Assembly (NCBI GenBank): GCA_032622095.1
Contig: CP136068.1
Span: 50,338,443-50,402,442 of the forward strand
Reading direction: 5' to 3'
From: Siphonodentalium dalli
Taxonomy: Eukaryota; Mollusca; Scaphopoda; Gadilida; Siphonodentaliidae
Length of the DNA: 64,000 nucleotides
Part shown: piece after piece, positions 23,501 to 34,223 of the stretch
Position numbering within the stretch: position 1 is the stretch's first letter
How the letters are laid out: every line of letters starts with the position of its first letter
The notes under the pieces: model-generated
Seen by the model: only the letters and a program-made list of their open reading frames with translations
Told to the model about the DNA's origin: nothing
Database searches by the model: none
Made by a program: the position numbers and the translations under genes

Positions 23501-25170
23501 ACATGACGCCGGTTCGAATCGCTATGTAATGGTGATACACCCCACGACATATATATGTCGACAACCCGCAGTTTGTTCGTTTTGGACAAACGTGACACTT
23601 GTCCGAAAATAAGACGTAAAACTCAGAATATAGTCGCGATTCTGTTGCAAACTATATTGGGCTGAATATCTCCAAATTCACGTCCTTGGCCATATATAAA
23701 CGGCAATCGTGTTATCCCACCCTGTATATACGAGCGAAGGTAACCATGCTCCTTGTACATCCATCTTTTCGATTTTATGTTTAATTTTAAATTAAATTTG
23801 AATAAATTTAAAATAAAAAAAACGAGATATCCTTTAAATATTTGTTCAATAATATCTCCTGGTCATAACAGTGTCGACATTCCATACGTGAGCACACTCA
23901 ATTCGGTCAGATTGATGAATTCTTAGTGTAAAACACCGAACATTCACATCAAGTCTACCCGGGGGTTTCAAACCGCACCTACGTTTTGCTGTGTTTATCG
24001 GTAGAATAAAAGCGCACATGACGCCGGTTCGAATCGCTATGTAATGGTGATACACCCCACGACATATATATGTCGACAACCCGCAGTTTGTTCGTTTTGG
24101 ACAAACGTGACACTTGTCCGAAAATAAGACGTAAAACTCAGAATATAGTCGCGATTCTGTTGCAAACTATATTGGGCTGAATATCTCCAAATTCACGTCC
24201 TTGGCCATATATAAACGGCAATCGTGTTATCCCACCCTGTATATACGAGCGAAGGTAACCGTGCTCCTTGTACATCCATCTTTTCGATTTTATGTTTAAT
24301 TTTAAATTAAATTTGAATAAATTTAAAATAAAAAAAACGAGATATCCTTTAAATATTTGTTCAATAATATCACCTGGTCATAACAGTGTCGACATTCCAT
24401 ACGTGAGCACACTCAAATCGATCAGATTGATGAATTCTTAGTGTAAAACACCGAACATTCACATCAAGTCTACCCGGGGGTTTCAAACCGCACCTAAGAT
24501 TTGCTGTGTTTATCGGTAGAATAAAAGCGCATATGACGCCGGTTCGAATCGCTATGTAATGGTGATACACCCCACGACATATATATGTCGACAACCCGCA
24601 GTTTGTTCGTTTTGGACAAACGTGACACTTGTCCGAAAATAAGACGTAAAACTCAGAATATTCACATCAAGTCTATACCCGGGGGTTTCAAACCGCACCT
24701 AACTTTTGCTGTGTTTATCGGTAGAATAAAAGCGCACATGACGCCGGTTCGAATCGCTATGTAATGGTGATACACCCCACGACATATATTTGTCGACAAC
24801 CCGCAGTTTGTTCGTTTTGGACAAACGTGACACTTGTCCGAAAATAAGACGTAAAACTCAGAATATAGTCGCGATTCTGTTGCAAACTATATTGGACTGA
24901 ATATCTCCAAATTCACGTCCTTGGCCATATATAAACGGCAATCGTGTTATCCCACCCTGTATATACGAGCGAAGGTAACCATGCTCCTTGTACATCCATC
25001 TTTTCGATTTTATGTTTAATTTTAAATTAAATTTGAATAAATTTAAAATAAAAAAAACGAGATATCCTTTAAATATTTGTTCAATAATATCACCTGGTCA
25101 TAACAGTGTCGACACTCCATACGTGAGCACACTCAATTCGATCAGATGTGATGAATTCTTAGTGTAAAAC
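20596..25170 (-). repeat. 515/718-bp higher-order satellite, main array
   Basis: About eight units are in reverse orientation relative to the forward arm. Equivalent positions in consecutive units fall at about 21098, 21613, 22331, 23049, 23564, 24079 and 24594, giving spacings of 515, 718, 718, 515, 515 and 515 bp. The longer unit contains an extra ~203-bp tandem copy of the segment from GTCTACCCGGGGGTTTC to TAAAACTCAGAATA. Units are nearly identical within the array, implying recent amplification or gene conversion. Each carries a minus-strand frame of 74-81 codons opening inside the palindrome GTCGACATATATATGTCG. Its substitutions are often amino-acid changing (for example HHYIAIRTGVM against HRYITIRTGVI), so I do not regard it as a gene. 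Confidence 0.95.
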
Positions 25171-25560
25171 ACAGAACACTGATTCAGGCCGAAAGTCCGT
25201 CTGTCGATGAATCCGGAGGTTTTAAATCGCACCTAGGATGATTTGCTGAGTTTTTTCAGTTGACGTGAAGCCCAAAATGACGCCATATCGAATGCCGTTG
25301 TCCCAGTGATGTACCCCAGGACCTATACATGTCGACAGAACACGCCAGCGGCTAATGTAGGAGCGCTGTTCTCGTTAAAATGATGGCGTAAAACGTATTG
25401 TAGAATGTTTTTACTGACAAAAAATCTGAATGTTTAAACCAACGCGGCACCTAGGAATTGTTTCGTTTCTCCGTGTCGGTGGAATATGAATAGCCCAAAG
25501 ACATCATATACATATATATTATGCCTGTCGTCCGGTTCGTTGCACGGACCGCACATAATC
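25171..25560 (-). repeat. Decayed edge units of the 515/718-bp satellite
   Basis: The ~200-bp subrepeat continues beyond the homogeneous array in strongly diverged form. Around 25200-25335 it keeps GGAGGTTTTAAATCGCACCT, TGACGCCATATCGAATG and ATACATGTCGACAGAAC. Around 25435-25530 only GCGGCACCTAGG and similar scraps remain. A single ACCCGGGGGTATCAAACCGCAC is seen at ~25843. Divergence therefore rises with distance from the array. Confidence 0.7.
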
Positions 25561-26505
25561 ACCTAATAAAGGTATCATGATGTTACCTGCAATATAAATA
25601 TTTTCCGCCAAACTCAAGGCTTATCATCCTTTATGTATGTTTCTAAAATGAGAATAATCGGCTTTATTTAATTAATTTACATTTTTTAAATTCTTACTAC
25701 AACGATGTTAAAAGAAATTCAGAAACATGTTTAATGTGGCAATGTATGCTTACATTTGGTAAATAGGTTCAAATAGCACGTTAATACATCCTTGTGATAA
25801 ACTAATTAGTGATGTAACACACATTCTATCAGCCGATAATTACCCGGGGGTATCAAACCGCACTGCCGTGTACAATTAGCTGGTTTAGACTGGGCCTGCT
25901 TTGCAGAGGCGCCGACCGCGTCATGTGTTAGACCCCATTGGTGCCCTCTAAATGGTCCCCGTGAATTCCTATAGAACACGGCCAGACAGGCAGAAAGACA
26001 GACATTCGCAAATATTACTTGTTTAAACCTCGGTGGACGACGACCCCCGCCCTTGTCCGTTCATTTCTCAAACATGTAAAACTACCAAATTATCAGTGTC
26101 ACAAATCCTCATTATCTAACCTGATGCAGTTGTAACGTACACAAAAAATGTGATCAATAATGCACCAACAATATTATTCAGACAGCTGCAGCAACAATAA
26201 TTTCTGCGACACACATAACCGTGAACTGTGGCAAGTGCGATCAATATGTTTAACAACATAGAGAAGGTAACGACATCCATATACTATATTAAGTCTTCTT
26301 CCAATGTTCGATAACAGCTATGTTGAATGGTTCTTATTATGATCAAACACGCTTGGTGTTCTCTCCAGATATATACCCCGTATAACTCTGGCCGCCTACC
26401 TTTACAGGTAAATATAAGGCACCCAATGTTATATGCGATTCTCGTGACCTATTTCAGATATAACTGGGGCGCCTCGCTGCTCGATATCAAGTTTGCTTAT
26501 ATAAC
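25561..26505. other. No gene supported
   Basis: AT-rich sequence with one satellite-like scrap (~25843). A segment AGACAGACATTCGCAAATATT near 26000 is shared with 13720-13740. No coding exon is recognised. Confidence 0.5.
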
Positions 26506-26945
26506 TTGCAGTGGGGACATGACAATCTGCGGGATGGGATGGGATATGGGACAAAACGACAATCTGCGGGACAGAATTTCAAATTGCGTGGGACGGCCGA
26601 TATCTCGAGGAATACAGGGCGTAGGGGGCTCATTTTGGTGTCTAACGAAAGGCACACGTTCGCCCTATCCAAACATATTAACCCCACCACTAACCAAACA
26701 CCAAAAGTTGCATTATTTGATCGACAACTGACCTAACATGGGGTGGAATTTGGGATAGCATGACAATCTGCGGGACAGGATTTTCAAATTGCGTGGGACG
26801 GCCGATAGCTCGAGGAATACAGCGCATAGAGGGCTACTTTTGGTGTCTAACGAAAGGACAACATTCGTCCTATCCACACATATTAACCCCGCCACTGACC
26901 GGACACCGGAAGTTACATTATCCGGTCGACAACTGACCTAACATA
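26506..26945 (+). repeat. Two tandem copies of the GGCCGATATCTCGAGGAAT family
   Basis: Copies at about 26506-26730 and 26731-26945 share GACAATCTGCGGGACAG, TTTCAAATTGCGTGGGACGG, CTCGAGGAATACAG, GGTGTCTAACGAAAGG, CATATTAACCCC and GTCGACAACTGACCTAACAT. They are more similar to each other than to the copy at 5895-6115, so they arose by local duplication. Confidence 0.8.
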
Positions 26946-27700
26946 AAATGCCACAAACACGAAAAACTGCGTTCGACATTAATGTTTAGAATTTAGATTT
27001 ATCGATGAATACACTAGCAAACAACAAATTTTAGGTATCAAATAACGCAGTGGAGTACTGTGCATTCGTTTTTAGCTACAATATGGCTGTTTTAGTGCGA
27101 ATATTGTAATGGCGAACACGCAAACACGCTCCGATAAAACAGCTAAAAATAGACTCGATGTTTACAATTACAGGATCGATTTCAGCCGGTATATTCAATA
27201 TAATGGGGCGTATAGTATATCAAAATGTAGAATTAGACACAGGGAATGCATTTTTTTCCAAATGGGTCCACCAGGCGGTGAAATTGCTGCAGAAATTCGC
27301 TCCAAGATATTCTCACTTATTTTTATTTCAGTTGTGACTAAAAGCCCAGATGCCGGAGCCCAGCTACTAAAAGCCAAGTTACAAAATAGATCTTAAGAAA
27401 TTCAAAATATTTAAATTAATGATAATTTATCAATAATTAAAACCTTTTTTATCATTATAATGGTGGCATACGCATACAATAGACTTAAACAGTTAAAGCG
27501 AGATTATAATTGTTTTCCAAAAAATCGGGTCTCAACGGGGATTATAATCTGCTGCAGCAATTCTGAATAAATAATGGCGATTTGTTTCATGCGGAAGTTA
27601 CCGAGATATCATGACAAAATTGTGACTCTGAGTTTCCACTGAAAAGTAATATTCTGAAGCTGCATAACAATCAATTTTGACTTGGTTGGATATTTTATGA
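26946..27700. other. No gene supported
   Basis: A 95-codon + strand frame (27109-27396) has an ATG and stop but no family resemblance and uneven composition. I do not call it. GATTATAAT occurs in inverted form around 27504-27550. Confidence 0.45.
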
Positions 27701-27707
27701 CCATTTA

Positions 27708-27853
27708 AGAAATAAATACACGGTGTAGAGGCGTGTATGGTCAAGATGTACCACAACAAACTGATTGTAGGACGACGCGTAGCGGAGTCCTACAATCAGT
27801 TTTTTTGTGGTACAACTTGACCATACACACCGATACACCGTGTATTTATTTCT
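27708..27853. mobile_element. Foldback/palindromic element
   Basis: The arms at 27708-27773 (AAATAAATACACGGTGTA ... GTACCACAACAAACTGATTG) and 27787-27853 are inverse copies, separated by a short loop containing GACGCGTAGCGGA. The near-complete palindrome with GC-rich loop suggests a MITE. No unambiguous target duplication is visible. Confidence 0.75.
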
Positions 27854-29500
27854 TTTGTAATACGACTGAAAGTTTCTGGTCATAATTCGACTGAATAGTC
27901 AATGAAATACTGCGCTTTTTCGGTCTCATGTGAGAACACATTTCGTGGTGTAATTCTTATTGGGCGTACTCGATTTCTTTGCACGGAGTACTCTGGTAAT
28001 TTGTTTGCGTAAATAATCGTTGTGATTGGCTAAAAAAATGATGTGTTTTCAGCGGCGCCCATGCCTTTCATTTAAATTGTACAGGAAACACGGTTGCGGT
28101 CATTGTCAAAATATGCTTTCACCTACGCCCGTGCATTGGTAGGGGAGGAAGGGAGGAACAGGAAAATGCCACAACATGCTATAGCTAATGCAAACTCTCT
28201 CAGTGCTATTGTTGGGTCCAATCTGCACGAAATTCTCTCTGTGTCTCTCTCTCGCTCTCCGCATGCCGCACCCGCCTGGTCCCTTGTCTTCCTGCTTGCG
28301 TTTATACATATACATACTTTTAACTAACTAACAAAACTAATACATTTTATCATTACAACATGGGCCCCGTTCTTCATTTCAGCGCACCACATGACTCGCT
28401 CTGCAACTACAAAACCATTAAAGGGACACGTCGGGACCCCACCATACCCCATATTAAAGCTCGTGAGCTCTTCCCCATACAACATTCAATTCAATTCAAC
28501 TCAACCTTTGCCGTGTTCAGACATGACGATTTTCTATGTACAATATCTCCAACAACAACAAACCGTGGGGTGAAGGAGAAGATCACACGATCTTTTCGAC
28601 CATCCCGGGCGCTTCGCGCCCATCTACTCTCTTGCCGTTGCGGTCATTTCTGTGTTGAACGTTGTTGGGACAACATGAATATGATCATCGACTATGGACT
28701 ATTTTCCTTACACAAAGCGATCTATATGATCTAGTTTACTAAACTAATCTTATTTCCCTTCTGGTGAACAAACGCTTTCAGTTTCAACTTGATTCCGAAA
28801 TATCGAATATGATCGAGATTCGAATCGACGAATGCACGGCTCGGCCCCATGGAAAATACAATTTTACCGATTTATTTTGTCATTTAATATACTTATTAAG
28901 TAACTTTCTTTGGTCGTAACATATATCAATATACCATAACATCATCTGGACCATATTCATTGGCAACCAAACTGCATTCAAGCGACAAATCGCTAGAAAA
29001 TTCGCAAGATTGTCAAGATGTAGCAAAATTCAAAGGGTTATACGGGTGCGGGTGTACTCCGTTGATGCCCCGTTTGCGCGGAGTTAGAAAAGACGGGGAA
29101 AGTCGCGTGCGGCGATCTGAATAAACCGATTTTTTTCGTGGTACAATTGGAAAAAGTAGAATTGTACCAAAAAACTGGAACGAGATAGCCATGGTAACTC
29201 GGGCCACTGGCCAATCAGGACATGGCTTTTAAGCATAGTTAGGCAGGGTCGTATTACAACTATAATTATCCTTATACTAATAATATTGCTGTCAAATTTC
29301 ACTTGAAAGTGACGTGTCACCCGTCTCGATGTTAAACCATATTTCGTCAACAGTCACATTAGGTAAATCACCACAATATATCTCATGGTTTTTATGAATG
29401 CTGAATCCATTTTTGACATTTATATATATATATATTGGTGCTATATTTTATCTCAACAATTTCATAACTGGAGCTTCCTGATTTTTTTAGAAAACTCTGT
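27854..29500. other. No gene supported
   Basis: Mixed composition with a TCTCTCTCGCTCTC tract near 28240-28260 and a GGGCGCTTCGCGCCC palindrome near 28606-28620. Frames on both strands here are short and overlap in ways typical of chance. Confidence 0.45.
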
Positions 29501-29573
29501 GCCAATGAATGCATTCTATTATATATGCCAGTCTCCCATATGGAGCCTCGCATATATAAGAGATTTCATTGGC
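29501..29573. repeat. Conserved ~70-bp hairpin family, copy 1
   Basis: Arms GCCAATGAATGCATTCTATTA and its inverse pair through TATATATGCCAG/CTCGCATATATAAGAG around a CTCCCATATGGAG apex. It is flanked by GACTGGAGCTTCCTGA-type sequence on the left and GTATTGACCTTG on the right, as in the other copies. Confidence 0.8.
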
Positions 29574-29591
29574 ACAGTATTGACCTTGTAA

Positions 29592-29658
29592 GCCAGTGCA
29601 TTCTCTTACATGTGAGGTTCCCTATGATAGATTTGCATATATACGAGAATGCACTGGC
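29592..29658. repeat. Conserved ~70-bp hairpin family, copy 2
   Basis: The outer stem is GCCAGTGCATTCTCTTA with GAGAATGCACTGGC. The upper stem has more mismatches than in other copies. It lies 18 bp from copy 1 and is followed by AATATTTAA, GCAGTTCCCATCATGAAAGG and GTTAAA, the family's other flank. Confidence 0.75.
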
Positions 29659-29699
29659 ACAGAATATTTAATGCTGCATCAGCGCAGTTCCCATCATGA

Positions 29700-30340
29700 A
29701 AGGGTTAAATTCTGAATGTATTGGAACTGGGCAATTCGAAATAACTTGGTTGATTCGATTTGAGATTCAAAATGAAAATTCCCGATTCGCAGGCCCCTAA
29801 TTTTCACCCACTTAAAACTTTCTAATACCTGTTCTAAGATTCTCTGTGATAAAATACGACTGGTCAAGTGATATAATTTCAATAGAGTAAACAGTCTCGT
29901 CATGGGTTCACACCTAACCCAGTCACCATGAGTCATTGTGACCACAAGATCAGCTTTAGCTTGCATTTCCCACATTCCAGGTACTCGCCCGCCATACTGT
30001 ACAATCCGGACGTTCCACACACATGTCCTACTCAAGGGTAGATCTCGGTCGATATGAGGATGGGGTTAAATTATGCCGGCTTGCCTGCCTTGGTCTGCCG
30101 AAATGTGAAGTGTGAAATTGGCCTTCTATACCATACGGGCCATTAATCTTGCCCCATGAATTAACTCCCCCCAAGATTAGGGTTTAAGACTAAATAGTCA
30201 ATAAATTACATGAAAAATAGACAAAATAAACTATTTCGAAAGTATAATCATCAAATATAGGATTAATATCTATTTTCTAAACCCGGAACTTTAAATGCAT
30301 ATATATATAACAATTAGCTGTTCGGAATAGACAGTTTCCG
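29700..30340. other. No gene supported
   Basis: No exon, RNA gene or clear repeat beyond the flanks of the neighbouring hairpin copies. Confidence 0.45.
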
Positions 30341-30460
30341 GTTTACAGAGTTCATTTTTAGTGAGAATGCACTTGGGTGAATTCAGGACCCGACAATTTG
30401 TTCGGTATGAAGAGGGATTCGGTTTATAGAGGGTCCGGTTTGGAGAGGTTTTACTGTAGC
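30341..30460. mobile_element. Solo end of a pogo/Tigger-like transposon
   Basis: The sequence ends GGTCCGGTTTGGAGAGGTTTTACTGTA. Its reverse reads CAGTAAAACCTCTCCAAACC, the typical terminus of pogo/Tigger-class elements with a TA target. Inner copies of CCGGTTTACAGAG and CGGTTTATAGAGG are subterminal repeats. The partner end is not seen, so this is a fragment. Confidence 0.5.
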
Positions 30461-32047
30461 AGTTTTATCGTATTCGTTGTTATTTAATGACATGCTATGT
30501 GCAAGTTTGTTGTTCTCAGATAAGGTGAGTTTGTATACTTTATAGTGTGTTTACAAATAATTCGAGATCGGGTCAGGCAGGCATGTGTTTTCTTTTCTTG
30601 CATGTCACCAGAAACACAGGTATATATTTGTTTGGCCTTAGTGCTATATTGGCCACAGGCAATTGAAATTCAAATTACCACCCACTGGGAACCGGTTTGG
30701 ATCCAGCCAAATCGATTACATCTGACCGTCCGATACGCGACATAATTAATTATTCTAGGATGCAGTCGCACTTTTCATGACAGAAGACTTAATAGTTACC
30801 AGTGGTACACCTATGCACCCTTATCTGACCCCCTTGTATATACAAAATAAATATATGTCATTTATTTCAAGATTGGAGTAAAATATATCCAGAAGTTCAC
30901 CATATAGTACAGAAAATACGACTCGTATAAAACTTCCTTCAAACATCGTTATTTTGCATATATATATGGTTGACTCTACAGCCATATTTATCATCGACGA
31001 CACACTGTTCAATGAATTGAACAATAAAACGATCGAATCAACTCTCGTGCTGCACGTATTATATGTTTTACGTGCACGGAGAAATAGTTAGGGTACAACT
31101 TACATGTGACCGTCTCGACACGATGGTCCAGTCTACACCCGTTTCAGGTACAGTTCACAAAGTGAATGTCGGTAGATTATATATACAATAATGTATCAAT
31201 ATTGTGTATATGGCCTCTCTAGCGAGATTATAACGGTTCTGTATATATACTTGACGTGCGTCAATGCACTTTCAGAAGGATTTTCATCAGCATTAAAATT
31301 TCAACATATATCAAAAGCTCCACCACAAAGCCTTTATTCACAAACCCATACATATTACAGTGAAACAATCGGATCAGTTATAATTCAGGTTAAAAACCTA
31401 AATAAATCTCACTTAATAAATAATGAACAGTTTTCATACTTTTTTCCAGATGACTCCAGTTTGGGTTACTTTATCGGAATATTGTAAGAAATATAAGCTT
31501 TTCGCTTATAAATAATCTATAACAGTACAACGTTACGACACATAATTATCAAACTTATCATTTTGTAAATGTGTCTGCATTATATGAATTTCTAGTCTGA
31601 AATAATAATAATAATATATGACATGAGATAAGTGTTTCTCTCATATTATATTTATGAAACGAGTATAAGAAATTGCCCGAATCTCGGCAAAACGGAAAAC
31701 TCGAGTTTAATTAATATCATATATATTTATCAGAGAAACACGAATTCCATATTATGTTTACTACTTTTAAAATCACTGTCTTTGCAATAAAAAAAAGCCA
31801 CAAAACAAAAGTAAATTCTTAAAAGAAATATATTTCAGATGTTTTTTCTCCCGGCTAATGCCGTCAGACAGAAATACGTAAGTCAATTAACGTCGCGGTA
31901 TTTCGGTGTTGACCAATCAAACCGTGTCGTGGTTGTGATATTAAGAAGTCAGTGCTTAAAAATTAACTTAGTGTATTATTATGCTGGTGGGGGCAATCTA
32001 TCTGGATGTACACTGATACGGATTCGTGGCTAGTTGTTTGTGTTCAT
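30461..32047. other. No gene supported
   Basis: A 98-codon + strand frame (31191-31487) begins with a hydrophobic, signal-peptide-like stretch ending CVNA-LSEG. It contains TTTTTTCCAG (a possible acceptor) near its end. It has no recognised homologue and could be chance, so I do not call it a gene. Confidence 0.4.
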
Positions 32048-32174
32048 AGTCATATACGGACACACACTGGTATAGGATGCGGATGCATGCTAGTGTATAC
32101 CATATTTAACATGATCAAATGTTATACCAGCATGCATCTGTATACTATATACCAGTGTGCCTCCGTATATGACT
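32048..32174. repeat. Palindrome with ~55-bp imperfect arms
   Basis: The left arm starts AGTCATATACGGACACAC and includes GGATGCATGCTAGTGTATA. The right arm ends GTGTGCCTCCGTATATGACT and includes TATACCAGCATGCATCTGTA. A central AACATGATCAAATGTT is itself palindromic. It is probably a foldback MITE. Confidence 0.8.
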
Positions 32175-32214
32175 GGGAATAAAATCAACCAGTCGTGAAT
32201 ACACTGCAAAAACA

Positions 32215-32510
32215 AATGAACGCGGCCATGTGTTCAATCTTAAACACTTGTGTTCAAACATGCTAACAATAGCATTCAAATTGTCTGCAACACTGGTGTT
32301 CAGATCTTAACGACAGCGTTCAACTTATAACACTAGTGATCAGCACACAAGTGTTCAATAAACTTAACACTAGTGTTCAGCATTTGAACGCATAAAGGTG
32401 TTCAGAACACATGCAACAGATATTAAACACTAAATTGGCATTCAAATGGGCAATATTGAACACTATATATAGTGTTCAGCTGTTGGTAATAATTGTGAAC
32501 ACAGACGCAG
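32215..32510. repeat. Cluster of AACACTAGTGTTCA-like palindromes
   Basis: More than ten variants of a short self-complementary motif (AACACTAGTGTTCA, AACACTGGTGTTCAG, AACACTATATATAGTGTTCAG and others) recur at irregular 15-30 bp spacing. It could be a decayed minisatellite or a cluster of protein-binding sites. Irregular spacing makes slippage alone a poor explanation. Confidence 0.6.
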
Positions 32511-32602
32511 CCATAAACTAGAAAGGAATATATCTGATTACGTTCATTGTACCCCATATTCCATATTCATGACTGGAGCATCCTGAAAGTTTGCGAAGAC
32601 GC

Positions 32603-32674
32603 TGTGCAAATGCATTGTCTTATATACGCGAGTTCCCCATAGGGAGCCTTGCGTATATACGATAACACATTGGC
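32603..32674. repeat. Conserved ~70-bp hairpin family, copy 3
   Basis: The stem GTGCAAATGCATTGTCTTATA...GCG pairs with CGTATATACGATAACACATTGGC around GTTCCCCATAGGGAGC. It is preceded by CATGACTGGAGCATCCTGAA and followed by AAAATATTTACCTTCACCTT, the family flanks. Confidence 0.8.
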
Positions 32675-32770
32675 CTAAAAATATTTACCTTCACCTTCAG
32701 AAAGTTTATAGAAATTAATAAACAAAAAAGCTATATAAATATGGTATATAATATAAGTGATATAAGTTTG

Positions 32771-32880
32771 AGTGTATTTTATTGAGGGGTATGTCGCTGT
32801 GGTCAGGTGTGTTTTATTGAGTTGTATCTCGCTGTGACCGGGTGTTTTATTGAGGGGTATCTCGCTGTGGCTGCTGGAGC
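32771..32880. repeat. ~42-bp minisatellite, 3 copies
   Basis: The unit GTGTTTTATTGAGGGGTATCTCGCTGTGG is repeated three times with small changes. Confidence 0.8.
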
Positions 32881-32889
32881 ATTTAGTGT

Positions 32890-33780
32890 CCCATATAAAA
32901 ATCCACCCTGGTAAATCCACCCAGGTTTTTTTGGGCCAAAGCCCGGGTGTCAATCTATCTACCAAGACATCCACAAACCATCAAGACCCCCTGAAACCCG
33001 GATTTTACCAGGTTTAACCCAGCTGAAACTAGACAAAAACCCAGGTGTGGATAAACATGGGTGTAATTACCCAGAATACCACACCCAGGTGTACCCTGGT
33101 GTTTCCCTCCTCGGTGTTTCCCACCCAGGTGTACCTTGATGTTATTCACCCAGTAGTACCCTGGTATTTCCTATCAGGGTGTTTCCCACCCATGTGTACC
33201 ATGGTGTTATTCACCCAGGTGTTTCCTAACCAGGTGTATCTTGATGTTTCCAACCCAGGTGTACCTGTTTTCTTACCCCGGTGTACATTGGCGTTTTCTT
33301 ACCCAGGTGGATCAACCAGGGTATACCCCGGGTTTTTTAAGCAGGTACCACTCGATTATATTACCCTGGTGTACCCCAGCATTTTCACCCAGATGTATCC
33401 CAGAAGTATAACCCTGTTATACCCTGGTGTTGGAGCACCAGGGCTTATCAGGGTGGTTGCACTAGGGTTACACCTGGGTAAAAATACTGGGGTACACCAG
33501 GGTAAACTCATCGAGTTGAGCCTGCTTAAGAACACCCGGATATACCCTGGTAGAAACACCTGGGAAACACTTGGGTTGAAAACATCAAGGTACACCTGGG
33601 TGGAAATATTGAGATGCACCTGGCTAAGAAAACCCCAAGGTACACCGGGGTAAGAAAACACCAAGGTACACCTGTGTTGGAAACTTCAAGATACACCTGG
33701 GTAGGAAAACACAAAGGAACACCTGGGTGAATAACACCAAGGTACACCTGAGTGCGGATACCAGACTGAAATGATGAGAA
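32890..33780. repeat. Inverted pair of CCAGGTGTACC minisatellites (foldback-like)
   Basis: From ~33040 to ~33430 a 25-35-bp unit reads CACCCAGGTGTACCCTGGTG with TTTCC. From ~33440 to ~33755 the same unit reads in reverse (ACACCTGGGT ... AACACCAAGGTACACCTGGG). The two halves could form one giant hairpin. The left border, CCCATATAAAAAT at 32890, reappears inverted as ATTTTTATATGGGG at the right end of the related block at 50700-51180. Long inverted ends made of subrepeats are a hallmark of Foldback-type elements. Frames of 86-202 codons through it are repeat artefacts. Confidence 0.75.
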
Positions 33781-33789
33781 TGGCAATGC

Positions 33790-34040
33790 AGTAGATTTGG
33801 ATGGGATGCAGTGGTATTGTTATCAATGGAGTTGTTTTAGTTATAATAACACATTAAGGAAACTGATTGTGGAGCCCTATAAATTTATTCAAGATAAACA
33901 AACTAACTAAAGATACAATATAGAAACACATGTAATACATAAATATATAAACTCATTAAACTGCATGGGTTAAAACTTACTGTCAAGAGTTGGGTTAAAA
34001 TTTTGATTAAAAAACACTTGCAAATTCCCTCTTCATACAT
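33790..34040. other. No feature seen
   Basis: Short AT-rich interval between the inverted minisatellite and the palindromic MITE. Confidence 0.5.
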
Positions 34041-34043
34041 GTA

Positions 34044-34221
34044 CAGTAATGCTCTAAGTAATCGACTTCTTAACCACAGCAGAATTATGGGTAACTTCTC
34101 AGGATTTAGTCGGAAATATGGCTTTCCAATTAATGGCAACAAGTCATATTTCCGACTAAATCCTGAAAAGCTACCCATAATTCTGCTGTGGTTAAGAAGT
34201 CGATTACTTAGAGCATTACTG
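34044..34221. mobile_element. Palindromic TA-flanked MITE, copy 2
   Basis: A 178-bp near-perfect palindrome starting CAGTAATGCTCTAAGTAATC and ending with its inverse, flanked by TA at 34042-34043 and 34222-34223. It shares TTAACCACAGCAGAATTATG and GATTTAGTCGGAAATATGGC with copy 1 at 16990-17202. The central loop is shorter than in copy 1. No coding capacity. Confidence 0.9.
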
Positions 34222-34223
34222 TA

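Noticed and set aside
20865..24594. Seven recurrent minus-strand frames of 74-81 codons in the satellite, starting MSTYICRGVYHH
   Set aside because: They open inside a palindrome, vary mainly by amino-acid-changing substitutions, and recur only because the DNA unit recurs. No sign of selection on the protein.
20600..25170. CRISPR-like regular repeats
   Set aside because: Units are hundreds of bases long with no unique spacers, and the sequence is eukaryotic.
28094..28734. Overlapping frames of 60-124 codons
   Set aside because: Open in several frames at once, with simple-sequence tracts; no domain recognised.
31191..31487. 98-codon + strand frame with a signal-peptide-like start
   Set aside because: The hydrophobic start is suggestive, but nothing else supports it and it would be a single unsupported exon.
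33045..33786. Frames of 86-202 codons rich in Pro, Val and Tyr on both strands
   Set aside because: They come from the inverted CCAGGTGTACC minisatellite and are open in both directions.
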